From Solilutibacter silvestris (GTDB lineage: Bacteria; Pseudomonadota; Gammaproteobacteria; Xanthomonadales; Xanthomonadaceae), in assembly GCF_002895945.1 (NCBI RefSeq), contig NZ_NPZB01000002.1:744001-808000 (forward strand): a stretch of 64,000 nucleotides of DNA, written 5' to 3'. The notes under the pieces were generated by a model, which did not search any database, was not told the DNA's origin, and saw nothing but the letters and a program-made list of their open reading frames with translations. The position numbers and the translations under genes are program-made. This document shows, in pieces, positions 1-9,589 of the stretch. The first letter of the stretch is position 1; the number at the start of each line of letters is the position of its first letter.

Positions 1-391
1 GTCCCAGCCGCAGGTTGGCGAGCAGGGCGACGCTGCCGCCCCAGCAGAAGCCGACCACGCCGACCTTGGTCGCGCCTGTTTCGCGCAGGCGCTGAGCCGC
101 GGCATCGACCAGGTGCGATGCGCGATCGAAGCCAAGTTCGCCGATCAGCGTACGGCCTTGCTGCATGCCCTCACTGTTGTAGGGCAGGTCGATATCGGGT
201 TCCAGCACGTCGAACAGAGCCGGTGCCAACGCAATGAAACCCTCGCGCGCATAGCGATCGGTGATGTCGCGGATATGCGTGGTGACGCCGAAAATTTCCT
301 GAATCACGATCAGCCCCATGGTTGAGGGCCGCTGCGGTCGGGCCAGCCAGCCGCCGATGCGGCCGTCCGGGGTGTCGAGTTCGATTTTCAT
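1..391 (-). CDS. Dienelactone hydrolase family protein (partial, runs off left edge)
   Basis: Only the first 130 codons are present; the 3' end lies outside the window. The ATG is at 391-389 and the product begins [16 protein letters not shown] motif at residues 31-35 and GFCWGG at 114-119 match the dienelactone hydrolase branch of alpha/beta hydrolases, where the Cys (C116 here) is the nucleophile. The Asp and His of the triad would lie in the missing part. These are cytosolic hydrolases of cyclic or activated esters; the substrate of this one cannot be told. It is divergent from rimO, about 60 bp away, so the two promoters share that gap. Confidence 0.85.
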   Translation of the reverse strand, partial: MKIELDTPDGRIGGWLARPQRPSTMGLIVIQEIFGVTTHIRDITDRYAREGFIALAPALFDVLEPDIDLPYNSEGMQQGRTLIGELGFDRASHLVDAAAQRLRETGATKVGVVGFCWGGSVALLANLRLG

Positions 392-419
392 GGTTTCGGG
401 GCGTCCGGCGGCGATTCCC

Positions 420-425
420 TATAAT
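420..425 (+). promoter_or_regulatory. Consensus -10 box for rimO
   Basis: A perfect TATAAT sits 25 bp upstream of the rimO ATG. No good -35 hexamer is visible at 16-18 bp spacing. The site lies in the short divergent gap with the dienelactone hydrolase gene. It is inferred from the hexamer alone. Confidence 0.5.
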
Positions 426-450
426 TCCACACCCTGTCCCGGTGGTCCGC

Positions 451-1782
451 ATGTCCTTGTCCCAACCCAAAGTCGGTTTCGTCAGCCTCGGCTGCCCCAA
501 GGCGCTGGTCGATTCGGAGCGCATCCTCACCCAGTTGCGGGTCGAGGGTTACGACCTTGTGCAGGATTACGACGCTGCCGACGTGGTGGTGGTGAACACC
601 TGCGGCTTCATCGATTCGGCGGTGGCGGAATCGCTGGATGCGATCGGCGAGGCGATGGCCGAGAACGGCAAGGTGATCGTCACCGGTTGCCTAGGCAAGC
701 GCAGCGAGGTGATCCGCACGGCCTACCCCGATGTGTTGTCGATCAGCGGGCCGCAGGACTACGCCAGCGTGATGGAGGCGGTGCATGTCGCCTTGCCGCC
801 GCGGCACGATCCCTTCGTCGATGTCGTTCCCGATTACGGCTTGAAGCTGACGCCGAAGCACTACGCCTATCTGAAGATTTCCGAAGGCTGCAACCATCGC
901 TGCAGTTTCTGCATCATCCCGTCAATGCGCGGTGATCTGGTGTCGCGGCCAGTCGATGATGTGCTGCGCGAAGCCGAGAAGCTGGTGCGTGGCGGCGTCA
1001 AGGAATTGCTGGTCGTGTCGCAGGACACCTCGGCCTACGGCGTCGACATGAAGTACGCCGAACGCGAATGGCATGGCAAGTCGTATGCGACGCGGATGAA
1101 GGCGCTGTGCGAGGGATTGTCGGAACTCGGCGCGTGGACGCGATTGCACTACGTCTATCCGTATCCGCACGTCGACGACGTGATTCCGTTGATGGCGGAG
1201 GGCAAGATCCTTCCTTACCTCGACATTCCGTTCCAACACGCCAGTCCACGCATCCTCAAGTTGATGAAGCGTCCCGGCGCGGTCGACAAGACGCTCGAGC
1301 GCATCCAGCGCTGGAAGGCGATTTGCCCGGAATTGACGATCCGTTCGACCTTCATTGTCGGCTTCCCGGGCGAGACCGAAGCGGAGTTCGAGGAGTTGCT
1401 GGATTTCCTCGAGGCAGCGCAACTCGATCGCGTCGGTGCGTTCGCCTATTCGCCGGTGGAAGGCGCGGCCGCGAATGCGTTGCCCGATGCGTTGCCGGAA
1501 GAGGTGAAGCAGGAACGGCTGGCGCGTTTCATGGACGTGCAGGCAGCGATTTCCGAAGCGAAACTGGCCGACAAGGTCGGCACGGTGCAGGAATGCATCG
1601 TCGATGCGATAGATGGCGAACTGGCGATCGCGCGTTCGAAAGCCGACGCGCCGGAAATCGACGGGCTGGTCCAGATCCAGGATGGTTTCGAGGCCGGCCT
1701 GAAGCCAGGCGATTTCGTCTCGGTGCAGATCATGGGCAGCGATGAGCACGATCTGTACGGGGAAGTGGTTTACAACGATTGA
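451..1782 (+). CDS. rimO: Ribosomal protein uS12 methylthiotransferase RimO
   Basis: The product is 443 aa, close to the 441 aa of the E. coli enzyme. RimO is a radical SAM enzyme that adds a methylthio group to an aspartate of ribosomal protein S12. Two cluster sites are visible: the N-terminal UPF0004 cysteines C15, C51 and C80, and the radical SAM motif CNHRCSFC with C147, C151 and C154. A TRAM-like region follows at the C-terminus. The ATG at 451 was chosen because the conserved [13 protein letters not shown] block begins about ten residues later; upstream in-frame starts would only add an unconserved extension into the neighbouring promoter. The stop codon is 3 bp from the repeat element that follows. 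Confidence 0.96.
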   Translation: MSLSQPKVGFVSLGCPKALVDSERILTQLRVEGYDLVQDYDAADVVVVNTCGFIDSAVAESLDAIGEAMAENGKVIVTGCLGKRSEVIRTAYPDVLSISGPQDYASVMEAVHVALPPRHDPFVDVVPDYGLKLTPKHYAYLKISEGCNHRCSFCIIPSMRGDLVSRPVDDVLREAEKLVRGGVKELLVVSQDTSAYGVDMKYAEREWHGKSYATRMKALCEGLSELGAWTRLHYVYPYPHVDDVIPLMAEGKILPYLDIPFQHASPRILKLMKRPGAVDKTLERIQRWKAICPELTIRSTFIVGFPGETEAEFEELLDFLEAAQLDRVGAFAYSPVEGAAANALPDALPEEVKQERLARFMDVQAAISEAKLADKVGTVQECIVDAIDGELAIARSKADAPEIDGLVQIQDGFEAGLKPGDFVSVQIMGSDEHDLYGEVVYND

Positions 1783-1785
1783 CTC

Positions 1786-2154
1786 CTCGCACGCGCTGGC
1801 TTTAGGTCTTCGCGAAAGCACATCGCCCGGCTGTGCGCCTTTAGCGGTTATCCGCAGTGGTCGACACGCCGTGAATCCGTCCATGGAGGCTCAGCCGCCG
1901 CATCCATGCGGCGGAATGGTCGGCCACTGCGGACGAACCGCACGGCGCTGCCGGTGGTGGCTTTCAAGACTCTTTAAAGCCATAACACGCGCGCGGCAAG
2001 TGGGTGCGCCAGTCCGATGCGCGACCGTGACGCGCCATGGATGGCGCGTACGAGCCTACATGGACGTATTCACGGCGTGTCGCGCATTGGAGCTGGTCAA
2101 CCCACGTCAGCCAGCGTGTGCGAGGAACTCCGGCCGCCAGCCAGCGCGTGCGAG
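1786..2154 (-). repeat. Large imperfect inverted-repeat element, copy 1
   Basis: This non-coding element fills the gap between the convergent genes rimO (stop at 1782) and greB (stop at 2160). The ends are inverted copies of CTCGCACGCGCTGGCT: 1786-1801 on the plus strand and 2139-2154 on the minus strand, with a further degenerate copy at 2109-2124. Inner arms 1865-1892 and 2052-2079 are inverted repeats matching at 26 of 28 positions. Each arm tip forms its own perfect hairpin: 1895-1914 (9-bp stem, CC loop) and 2030-2049 (9-bp stem, GG loop). The central part (1953-2021) is the reverse complement of the centre of copy 2 (61110-61177), including a perfect 21-bp match at 1984-2004. Short frames inside it look spurious. 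I recognise no named family. Confidence 0.85.
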
Positions 2155-2159
2155 CTGTA

Positions 2160-2681
2160 TCAGCCCGCGTCGTACGCGATTCCAAGAATCACGAAATGCA
2201 CCAAACCAGCAGGCAGCGTGGCATCAAACTCGTCATCCACCCGCTTGTTCAACAATGCCCGCGCCAGCGGCGAATCGATACTGATGTGACCGAGCGCGGC
2301 GTCGGTCTCGTCCGGGCCGACGATGCGATAACGCACTTCCTCGCCGGAATCGCCACGCTCCAGCGTCACCCGCGCACCGAAGAAAATCCGGTCGGGATGG
2401 CTGGGGGCATGCTCGACTACATGCAGCAACGGCAGGCGCTTGCTGAGATAACGCACGCGCCGATCGATCCCGCCCAGCTGCTTCTTGCGATAGGTGTACT
2501 CCGCGTTCTCGGAACGATCGCCTTCGGCCGCCGCCGCCGCGAGTGCGCGCACCACTTCCGGTCGCTGCACGCGCCAGAGATCGTCGAGTTCCGCCTTCAA
2601 GCGATCATGCCCGGCACGGGTGATCAACGCCGTGCCCTGTTCGGCGGGAGGGCGCCAGCGGCCCATCGGAGGCTGCGTCAT
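2160..2681 (-). CDS. greB: Transcription elongation factor GreB
   Basis: The 173-aa product has the two-part Gre layout: an N-terminal coiled coil with the acidic tip motif in [16 protein letters not shown], and a C-terminal FKBP-like domain ending [10 protein letters not shown]. Gre factors enter the RNA polymerase secondary channel and stimulate cleavage of backtracked transcripts; the Asp and Glu at the coiled-coil tip hold the catalytic magnesium. The YRKKQL wording is GreB-like rather than GreA-like. The ATG at 2681 (MTQPPM) lies 16 bp after the yjgR-like stop, which suggests co-transcription. An in-frame ATG at 2666 is a possible alternative. The gene converges on rimO across repeat copy 1. 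Confidence 0.93.
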   Translation of the reverse strand: MTQPPMGRWRPPAEQGTALITRAGHDRLKAELDDLWRVQRPEVVRALAAAAAEGDRSENAEYTYRKKQLGGIDRRVRYLSKRLPLLHVVEHAPSHPDRIFFGARVTLERGDSGEEVRYRIVGPDETDAALGHISIDSPLARALLNKRVDDEFDATLPAGLVHFVILGIAYDAG

Positions 2682-2697
2682 CGTCGAGTCCCTGCGC

Positions 2698-4200
2698 TCA
2701 GCGCTTGCCGCCGAAAATGCCGCCAAGTACACCGCGCAGGATCTGTCGGCCAACCTGCGATCCCATCGTGCGCACGGTCTGCTTGGCCATCGTCTCGATC
2801 ATGCCCTGGCGGCGCTTGGTGCCGAAGATCGCATCCTTCACCGTCTGGCTGAAGCCGCCTTCTTCCTGCGCTTCACCCTTGGCGGGCGGCGCGTCGTTCG
2901 AGGTCGCGGCGTCATTGGCCTTCTTCGCCAGCATCTCGAACGCCGACTCGCGGTCGATCGCCTGGTCATACTTCATGCCGACCGGACTGCCGGCGCGCAC
3001 CTGCTGGCGTTCGGCATCGGTGATCGCGCCCATGCGGCAACGTGGCGGCGCAATGATCGTGCGTTCGACCGGCATCGGAATGCCTTTCTCCTGCAGCGTC
3101 GACACCAGTGCCTCGCCAACGCCGAGTTGCCCGATCGCCTTGGCGACATCGAGTCCGGGATTCGCCACGAAGGTTTCCGCTGCCGTGCGCACTGCTTTCT
3201 GATCGCGCGGGGTGAATGCACGCAACGCGTGCTGGAAGCGATTGCCCATCTGGCCGAGGATGTTGTCGGGGACATCGTCGGGGAACTGCGAGCAGAAATA
3301 CACGCCGATGCCCTTAGATCGGATCAACCGCACCACCTGTTCCACCCGTTGCAGCAGCGCCGGTGGTGCGTCATCGAACAGCAGATGCGCTTCGTCGAAC
3401 ACGAAAACCAGTTTCGGTTTGTCAAGATCGCCGACTTCCGGCAGTTTTTCGAACAATTCCGACAACAGCCACAACAGGAAACTGGTGTAGAGCTTGGGCT
3501 TGAGGATCAGCTGGTCGGCGGCGAGAATACTGATCATGCCGCGGCCATCCTGCGTCGTGCGCATCAGGTCGGACAATTCCAGCGCCGGTTCGCCGAAGAA
3601 GACGTCGCCGCCCTGTTGCTCGATCTGCAACAGTGCGCGCTGGATCGCGCCGATCGATTGCGTGCTCACCAGGCCGTAGCTGGTGGAAATGTCCTTGCGT
3701 TCGTCGGCAAGCAGGCCGAGCAGGGCGCGCAAGTCCTTGAGGTCGAGCAGCAGCAGGCCGCGATCGTCGGCAAGCTTGAACAGGATTTCCAGCACGCCGG
3801 ATTGGGTGTCGTTGAGCTCGAGGATGCGCGACAGCAACAACGGGCCCATTTCGCTCACCGTGGTGCGCACCGGATGGCCTTTCTGGCCCCACAGGTCCCA
3901 GAAGATCGTCGGGTTGCCTTCGCTGGTGTAGCCATCGATGCCGATCTCGGCGACGCGCTCGCGGATCTTGTCGTTCGGCTCGCTGGCCAGCGCCAGTCCG
4001 GCCACGTCTCCCTTGACGTCGGCGAGGAGCACCGGCACTCCGAGCCGCGAGAATCCTTCCGCCAGCGTCATCAACGTCACCGTCTTGCCGGTGCCTGTCG
4101 CGCCTGCCACCAAGCCGTGGCGATTGCCGTATTTCGGCAGCAACCAGACCTTGTCGCCCTTGGCTGTGGTGACCGATTTGCCGACAAGGATCGGATCCAT
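2698..4200 (-). CDS. yjgR: YjgR-like P-loop ATPase (DUF853, HerA-type helicase fold)
   Basis: The 500-aa product has a Walker A motif [11 protein letters not shown] near residues 35-45 and a Walker B motif [11 protein letters not shown] in the middle. This is the pattern of the DUF853 family of HerA/FtsK-like ATPases represented by E. coli YjgR. Its cellular role is unknown; relatives of the fold move DNA or peptides. The C-terminal part is rich in Ala and Gly and ends GGIFGGKR. The frame starts with ATG at 4200. A TAGAAT hexamer on the minus strand (4232-4227) is a possible -10 box. It is transcribed ahead of greB. Confidence 0.9.
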   Translation of the reverse strand: MDPILVGKSVTTAKGDKVWLLPKYGNRHGLVAGATGTGKTVTLMTLAEGFSRLGVPVLLADVKGDVAGLALASEPNDKIRERVAEIGIDGYTSEGNPTIFWDLWGQKGHPVRTTVSEMGPLLLSRILELNDTQSGVLEILFKLADDRGLLLLDLKDLRALLGLLADERKDISTSYGLVSTQSIGAIQRALLQIEQQGGDVFFGEPALELSDLMRTTQDGRGMISILAADQLILKPKLYTSFLLWLLSELFEKLPEVGDLDKPKLVFVFDEAHLLFDDAPPALLQRVEQVVRLIRSKGIGVYFCSQFPDDVPDNILGQMGNRFQHALRAFTPRDQKAVRTAAETFVANPGLDVAKAIGQLGVGEALVSTLQEKGIPMPVERTIIAPPRCRMGAITDAERQQVRAGSPVGMKYDQAIDRESAFEMLAKKANDAATSNDAPPAKGEAQEEGGFSQTVKDAIFGTKRRQGMIETMAKQTVRTMGSQVGRQILRGVLGGIFGGKR

Positions 4201-4272
4201 GGAACTTTCCCGCTATGAAAGCGTCGATTCTAAGCGGCGGTGCGTGATCGCATGAATGCGCAACGAATGCAC

Positions 4273-4302
4273 TTGCCGCTGACTTCCCGCAACCGTTAGG
4301 CT
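4273..4302 (+). promoter_or_regulatory. Candidate promoter of the lytic transglycosylase gene
   Basis: TTGCCG (4273-4278) and TAGGCT (4297-4302) are separated by 18 bp and lie 34 bp before the first ATG. CAAGGA just upstream of the start is a reasonable ribosome binding site. The call rests on hexamer similarity only. Confidence 0.4.
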
Positions 4303-4336
4303 TGACGATTCCCTGCAACGACTCCCCAAGGATCAG

Positions 4337-5938
4337 ATGATGGTGCGACCTGCAATGTTGTTGGTGTCCCCCATGTTGGCAATCGCATTGGTGATGAGTC
4401 TCGTGACGACCACGGCGGTCGCGGCGGACCGCAAGGACCCGATGGCGGAGTGGAAAGGTCGCATGACGGGGCTGGACACCCGCATCAAGGCCGCGCAATC
4501 CGAAGCCGAGCTGCACGAATTGCAAGGGCAGATGGACCAGTTGCTGCAGGCCTGTGCACAGGCGCGCGGTTGCGACATCGCGCAATTGCTGCCGATCTAT
4601 CGCGCTGCCAGTGCCGCTCGGAGCAACCCGGTTTCGATGAAGGATGACAACGACGACGGCGGCGATGGTCCCGACGAGATGATCGATGTCGCTGGCGACA
4701 AGACGCCCCAACAGGCCACCGCAGACGCGTTGCTGGATGAGCGCAATCGCCACTTCCTCGACATGGTGAAGATGAATCCGGCGGTGCAGGCCGGCATCCG
4801 GCGCTGGCTCACCGACATGCGGCCGTCGCTGATGGCAAGCTACGAGAATTTCCAGTACCTGAAATCGAGCATGCTCCCGGCCTTCCAGAGCCGCGGTCTG
4901 TCGGAGGCATTGCTGTTCGGCATCATCGCCAAGGAATCCAATGGCAAGGTCCATGTCGGCTCGCGCGTCGGTGCGGTCGGGCCATTGCAGTTCATGCCGG
5001 CCACCGGCCGGCGTTTCGGGCTGGGACAGGATGGCAGCGGCTTCGACACCCGTTACGATCCGAAAATGTCGTCTGCCGCCGCCGCCGAGTATTTCAGCGA
5101 ACGTTACGCCGAGCTCAACAACAACATCGAGCTGTCGCTGGCGGCGTACAACGGCGGCGAAGGCCGCGCGCTGCGCGTGTACCAGGCCAGCGGTGGCCGC
5201 AGTTTCTGGGATGCCGATGTCTATGCGCAATTCCCGGCGGAAACCCGCGACTACGTGCCGATGGTGATCGCGGCGGCATGGCTGTACCTGCATCCGCGCG
5301 AATATGGCGTGCGCTTCCCGCGCGTGTCCGATCGCCCGGCGCAGATCAAGTTGGAGAAGCCGACCAGCTTCAACGAAATGACCATCTGCATGGGCAATGC
5401 CCGCGGCACCGATGGCTATCTGCGCGCGTTGCGCAACATGAATCCGCGCTACTCGCCCGACACCTGGCTGTCGGCGGGAACCGTGCTCAATGCGACCACC
5501 GCGATGTCGCGGGCGTACAGCTGGAACTGCACCAGCGGGCGCCGCGCCGAACTCGCCCATGAATTGATGACCGCTGATGCGCGTTCCGCGCTGGTGCGCA
5601 TCGGGCCGCTGGAACCGGGAGCGACCAGCGCTGCATCCGCGCAGATCGAGCAGGCGGGCATTGGTGCGGCCACGCAGGATCCTGCCACCCGCATACAACC
5701 GCTGGCCGTGGCTGCGCCGCCGCCGAAAGCGATTGCGAAGCCGGCACCGCGTGTCGAAAAGAAAGAGAAGCCCAAGCGCGTGAAGCAGTATCGCGTGGCG
5801 AAGGGCGACACCCTCGGCCGCATCGCCGACAAGCACGATTGCGACCTGAAGGCGCTGGCGAAGGCCAACGGCCTGCACGCGCCGGGTTATGTCGTGAAGC
5901 CGGGCAGCAGTATCAAATTGGAAGGCTGCGACAACTAG
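4337..5938 (+). CDS. MltD-like membrane-bound lytic murein transglycosylase with LysM domain
   Basis: The 533-aa product starts with a hydrophobic export signal of about 30 residues ending TTAVAA. An unconserved linker follows, then a goose-lysozyme-type SLT domain around residues 190-310: FGIIAKESNG carries the catalytic Glu, and GAVGPLQFMP and LAAYNGGEGRA are family motifs. The C-terminus holds one LysM repeat (YRVAKGDTLGRIADKH...). Such enzymes cleave the MurNAc-GlcNAc bond of peptidoglycan to 1,6-anhydro products in the periplasm. A single LysM is fewer than E. coli MltD has. No lipobox cysteine is obvious, so membrane attachment is uncertain. Either ATG at 4337 or 4340 could start it. 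Confidence 0.9.
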   Translation: MMVRPAMLLVSPMLAIALVMSLVTTTAVAADRKDPMAEWKGRMTGLDTRIKAAQSEAELHELQGQMDQLLQACAQARGCDIAQLLPIYRAASAARSNPVSMKDDNDDGGDGPDEMIDVAGDKTPQQATADALLDERNRHFLDMVKMNPAVQAGIRRWLTDMRPSLMASYENFQYLKSSMLPAFQSRGLSEALLFGIIAKESNGKVHVGSRVGAVGPLQFMPATGRRFGLGQDGSGFDTRYDPKMSSAAAAEYFSERYAELNNNIELSLAAYNGGEGRALRVYQASGGRSFWDADVYAQFPAETRDYVPMVIAAAWLYLHPREYGVRFPRVSDRPAQIKLEKPTSFNEMTICMGNARGTDGYLRALRNMNPRYSPDTWLSAGTVLNATTAMSRAYSWNCTSGRRAELAHELMTADARSALVRIGPLEPGATSAASAQIEQAGIGAATQDPATRIQPLAVAAPPPKAIAKPAPRVEKKEKPKRVKQYRVAKGDTLGRIADKHDCDLKALAKANGLHAPGYVVKPGSSIKLEGCDN

Positions 5939-5950
5939 AACAGGTTCTGA

Positions 5951-6793
5951 TCAGATCAGCGTCGCCAGTCGTTGCCCGAGTTTGACCGGCGATTCCGCCT
6001 GCAGGCCGGGGGCGAATTCGGCGACGCCGAGCGGCAGCAACACGATCACGGTCGAGCCGTAGTTGAAGCGCGCCATTTCGGCGAAACGGTCGATGGCGAT
6101 ATCGCGCCCGCGATAATCCTTGCCGCGGATGCCGCCGCCATAGGGTGGAATCTCGACGCCGCCCCAGACCGTTTCCACGCCGGAGACCAGCAGCGCCGCG
6201 ACCATCACTTGGCACATCGGTCCGAAACTGGTGTCGAAATGGCAGGCGAGGCGTTCGTTGCGGGCGAAGACGCGTGGCACCGACGCCACCGCATCCGGCC
6301 CGACCGAGAACAGACGTCCCGGCACGTGCAAGGTGTCGCGCAGGGTTCCGCTCCACGGCATGTGGACGCGATGGTAATCGCGCGGCGAGAGGTAGAGGGT
6401 GGCGAACAGGCCGTCGCGATAGGCGGGTGCGGCTTCGGCGTCGCCGAGCAATTCCTCGACCGTGAACGACTGGCCCTTGGCCTGGAAAATGCGGCCATCC
6501 TCGATTTTCCCGAGCTGGCTGATGCGGCCATCGGCGGGCATCAGCAGGGCGCGTGGATCGGCATCGGGCGTGCGTGCGCCGGGCCGCAGTGCGCGGGTGA
6601 AGAAGGCATTGAAGCTCGGGTAATGGCGCGGATCGGAGTCGGCGGCTTCGCTCATGTCGACGCCGAATTTCGCGATCACGGCGTCGATCAGCTGCTGCTT
6701 GATCGCAGGATTGGTCGAATAGGCCAAGCGTCGCGCCAGCGACGACAACAGGCGATGCGGCAACGCGTAGGTGAGTGCGGTCAGCGGGCTCAT
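5951..6793 (-). CDS. psd: Phosphatidylserine decarboxylase proenzyme
   Basis: The 280-aa product makes phosphatidylethanolamine from phosphatidylserine at the inner membrane. PSD is self-processed: the chain breaks before a Ser that becomes the pyruvoyl cofactor. Here the site is NYGST with cleavage expected between G246 and S247; the common form is LGST, so the residue before Gly is Tyr instead of Leu. [14 protein letters not shown] (residues 61-74), MPADGR (D88) and YHRVH (140-144) are the other family motifs. The start codon overlaps the stop of the SCO-like gene (ATGA), showing translational coupling. It converges on the transglycosylase gene, leaving a 12-bp gap. Confidence 0.95.
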   Translation of the reverse strand: MSPLTALTYALPHRLLSSLARRLAYSTNPAIKQQLIDAVIAKFGVDMSEAADSDPRHYPSFNAFFTRALRPGARTPDADPRALLMPADGRISQLGKIEDGRIFQAKGQSFTVEELLGDAEAAPAYRDGLFATLYLSPRDYHRVHMPWSGTLRDTLHVPGRLFSVGPDAVASVPRVFARNERLACHFDTSFGPMCQVMVAALLVSGVETVWGGVEIPPYGGGIRGKDYRGRDIAIDRFAEMARFNYGSTVIVLLPLGVAEFAPGLQAESPVKLGQRLATLI

Positions 6794-7428
6794 GGAGGCG
6801 TTTGGCTCAGTGCGGTCATGTCGGCAGCAATTGCCCGTGGATCGAAGGGAGGTGTGATCGTGCCGGCCATCCGGACTTGCGGATCGAGCACCACGATCGC
6901 GGCCGAGTGGTCGACGCTGTAGGCATTGGCGGGCGCGCCCGCTTCCGGCGCACTGCGCATGAACACCATCGACAGCGAGTGCGCGAATGCTTCCAGTGCT
7001 TTCGGATCGGCGGTCGCGGCCAGGGTGTCGGGATTGAAGCCGTGCGCGTAGGTTTCGGCGATCTGCGGCGTATCGCGCCCGGGATCGACGCTGACGAACA
7101 GCAGGCGCGGGCGGCTGGCCTCGGGCAGGGTGCGCCATTGCTTCTGGGCAACGGAGAGCTGCGCCAACGTGGTCGGGCAGACGTCCGGGCAGTGGGTGAA
7201 GCCGATGAAGACCAGCGTCCAGTGACCGCGCAGGGTCTCCGGCGTCAGCGCGCTGCCATCGCCGCGCTGGAGCGAAAACTGCGGGATCGCACGCGGTTGC
7301 GGGAACAGTTGCACCGCGCGGGTCTGCACCTGCGGGGCGGACGGAGCGTGGAAGACCTTGAGTCCGGCGAAGAGGCCGGCGACCGCGAAGGCGAGCACGA
7401 GAATGACGGCAAGAGGGCGTTTCGACAT
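6790..7428 (-). CDS. SCO1/SenC family copper-binding protein
   Basis: The 212-aa product has one N-terminal membrane anchor (residues 5-25) and a thioredoxin-like domain facing the periplasm. The copper ligands of the family are visible: the CxxxC pair in THCPDVCPT and the distal His in [14 protein letters not shown] proteins deliver copper to, or reduce, the CuA site of cytochrome c oxidase. Its downstream partner here is psd, which is functionally unrelated although coupled by an ATGA overlap. It is divergent from prmB with a 75-bp gap. Confidence 0.92.
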   Translation of the reverse strand: MSKRPLAVILVLAFAVAGLFAGLKVFHAPSAPQVQTRAVQLFPQPRAIPQFSLQRGDGSALTPETLRGHWTLVFIGFTHCPDVCPTTLAQLSVAQKQWRTLPEASRPRLLFVSVDPGRDTPQIAETYAHGFNPDTLAATADPKALEAFAHSLSMVFMRSAPEAGAPANAYSVDHSAAIVVLDPQVRMAGTITPPFDPRAIAADMTALSQTPP

Positions 7429-7463
7429 CCGACCATGATACCGGCGCGTCCGGCGGCGGGCCT

Positions 7464-7469
7464 TATACT
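7464..7469 (+). promoter_or_regulatory. Candidate -10 box for prmB-aroC
   Basis: TATACT lies 34 bp before the prmB GTG in the divergent gap with the SCO gene. A start point near 7476 would give a leader of about 28 nt. No clear -35 is visible. Confidence 0.35.
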
Positions 7470-7503
7470 GGCGCATCGCCTCTCTTTTCCGCAGATTTCC
7501 GCC

Positions 7504-8430
7504 GTGACCGACGCCGCCAGCGAGCTCCACACCATCATCGATTTCATCCGCTATGGCGGCTCGCGCTTCAATGCAGCCGGGCTGACCTTCGGCCACAGCT
7601 ACGACAACGCGATGGATGAAGCGACCCAGCTCGTTCTCCATGCCTTGCATCTGCCGCATGATCTGTCGCCGGTCTACGGGCAATCGCGTTTGGTCGGCGA
7701 GGAAAAGGCACACGTTCTCGAGTTGTTCCGCCGTCGCGTCGACGAACGCATTCCGGCCGCCTATCTCACCGGCGAAGCGTGGTTCGCGGGAATGAGCTTC
7801 AAGAGCGATCCGCGCGCGCTGGTGCCGCGTTCGCCGATCGCCGAACTGGTCGAATCCGGTTTCGAGCCGTGGCTGGGTGGACGCGAAGTGCATCGCGCCC
7901 TCGACATCTGCACCGGTTCCGGTTGCATCGCCATCGCGATGGCGCATTACAACCCGGACTGGCAGGTCGATGGTGTCGACATCAGCGACGAGGCGTTGAC
8001 GTTGGCCGAGGAGAACAAGGCGCGCCTGCACGCCGGCAACGTGCGTTTCCTCAAGTCCGACCTGATGAACGCGTTGAAGGGCGAGAAATACGATCTCATC
8101 GTCACCAATCCGCCTTACGTCACCCATGCCGAAACCGATGCGCTGCCACCGGAATATGCGCACGAACCGGAACTCGGATTGCGCGCCGGTGACGACGGCC
8201 TCGATCTGGCGCTGAAGATCCTCCGTGATGCGCCCGATCATCTCAACGAACACGGCCTGCTGATCTGCGAAGTGGGCGAGGCCGAGCGTGCGCTCGATGC
8301 CTTGCTGCCGGAACTGCCGATGGCCTGGGTGGAGTTCAAGGTCGGGCAGATGGGGATTTTCGTGGTTGAACGCGCCGATCTGGTCGCGCACCACGCACGC
8401 ATCGCCGAACTTGCGGCAACGCGACCATGA
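7504..8430 (+). CDS. prmB: 50S ribosomal protein L3 glutamine methyltransferase PrmB
   Basis: The 308-aa product methylates the glutamine side chain of ribosomal protein L3 using S-adenosylmethionine. The SAM-binding motif [14 protein letters not shown] (around residue 135) and the substrate-binding NPPY motif (around 203) are intact. The N-terminus, with [16 protein letters not shown] and [10 protein letters not shown], is typical of PrmB rather than the release-factor enzyme PrmC. The GTG at 7504 was chosen because conserved sequence begins within ten residues; longer in-frame starts run into the divergent SCO gene. The stop overlaps the aroC start (ATGA). Confidence 0.94.
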   Translation: MTDAASELHTIIDFIRYGGSRFNAAGLTFGHSYDNAMDEATQLVLHALHLPHDLSPVYGQSRLVGEEKAHVLELFRRRVDERIPAAYLTGEAWFAGMSFKSDPRALVPRSPIAELVESGFEPWLGGREVHRALDICTGSGCIAIAMAHYNPDWQVDGVDISDEALTLAEENKARLHAGNVRFLKSDLMNALKGEKYDLIVTNPPYVTHAETDALPPEYAHEPELGLRAGDDGLDLALKILRDAPDHLNEHGLLICEVGEAERALDALLPELPMAWVEFKVGQMGIFVVERADLVAHHARIAELAATRP

Positions 8431-9506
8431 ACACTTTTGGCCAGTTGTTCCGCGTCACCACTTTCGGCGAATCGCACGGTCCGGCGATCGGCTGCGTGAT
8501 CGACGGCTGTCCTCCCGGCATCGCCATCGCGCCGGAAGAGTTCGCACACGATCTCTCCCGCCGCGCCACCGGCAAGACCCGTCATACGTCTGCGCGACAC
8601 GAAGCCGACGAAGTCGAAATCCTCAGTGGCGTCTACCAAGGCTTCACCACCGGAACGCCGATCGCGCTGTTGATCCGCAACACCGACCAGCGCAGCAAGG
8701 ACTACGCCAATATCGCGCAGCAGTTCCGTCCCGGTCATGCCGACTACACCTACTGGCAGAAATACGGCATCCGCGATCCGCGCGGTGGCGGTCGCAGCAG
8801 TGCGCGCGAAACCACCATGCGCGTGGCATCGGGAGTGATCGCCAAGAAATGGCTGGGCGAACGCGGCGTGCAGGTGCGTGGCCATCTCGCGCAAATCGGT
8901 GATGTCGTTCCCGTCGCTCACGACTGGTCGGTGGTCGAGGACAATCCGTTTTTCTGGCCGGATGCCGCGCAGGTGACGGAGCTCGAGGTCTACATGGATG
9001 CGCTGAGGAAGTCCGGTGATTCGGTCGGCGCGAAAATCGTCGTCGAGGCCGATGGCGTGCCGCCGGGCTGGGGCGAACCGATCTACGGCAAGCTCGATGG
9101 CGAGCTCGCCGCGGCGATGATGTCGATCAATGCGGTCAAGGGCGTCGAGATCGGCGACGGCTTCGCCAGCGTTGCGCAGAAGGGCACCCAGCATCGCGAT
9201 GCCATCGCGTTGGATGGCTTCGCATCGAACCACGCCGGCGGCATTCTCGGCGGCATCAGCACCGGCCAGACCGTGCGCGTCGCGGTGGCGTTCAAGCCGA
9301 CCTCCAGCCTGCGCCTGCCGGTGGCCAGCGTCGATACCGACGGCAACGCGATCGAAGTGGTGACCACCGGTCGCCATGATCCCTGCGTCGGCATCCGCGC
9401 CACGCCGATCTGCGAAGCCATGCTGGCGCTGGTGCTGATCGATCAGGCGCTGCGTCATCGTGCCCAGTGCGGCGATGTCGGGCCGGTGCAGCCGCGCATC
9501 GTGTAG
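8427..9506 (+). CDS. aroC: Chorismate synthase
   Basis: The 359-aa product (361 in E. coli) is full length. It catalyses the last shikimate step, EPSP to chorismate, with reduced FMN. Signature motifs are visible: [20 protein letters not shown] at the N-terminus, the [14 protein letters not shown] stretch, and a C-terminal region ending in [13 protein letters not shown]. Chorismate feeds phenylalanine, tyrosine, tryptophan, folate and quinone synthesis, which matters here because the nearby trpF-like gene seems inactive. Translation is coupled to prmB by a 4-bp overlap. Confidence 0.97.
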   Translation: MNTFGQLFRVTTFGESHGPAIGCVIDGCPPGIAIAPEEFAHDLSRRATGKTRHTSARHEADEVEILSGVYQGFTTGTPIALLIRNTDQRSKDYANIAQQFRPGHADYTYWQKYGIRDPRGGGRSSARETTMRVASGVIAKKWLGERGVQVRGHLAQIGDVVPVAHDWSVVEDNPFFWPDAAQVTELEVYMDALRKSGDSVGAKIVVEADGVPPGWGEPIYGKLDGELAAAMMSINAVKGVEIGDGFASVAQKGTQHRDAIALDGFASNHAGGILGGISTGQTVRVAVAFKPTSSLRLPVASVDTDGNAIEVVTTGRHDPCVGIRATPICEAMLALVLIDQALRHRAQCGDVGPVQPRIV

Positions 9507-9589
9507 ACAGGTGTCGATGTCATTTCGTGCTTAGAATGACGATTCCGGCCGCGCCTCTGCGGCCATCCCCCAAGACAAGGCAGAAGGAA

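Noticed and set aside
1742-2289. Small plus-strand frames starting near MDGAYEPTW or MSTICTGK
   Set aside because: They run through repeat copy 1 and the end of greB, have no family motifs, and arise from the palindromic repeat.
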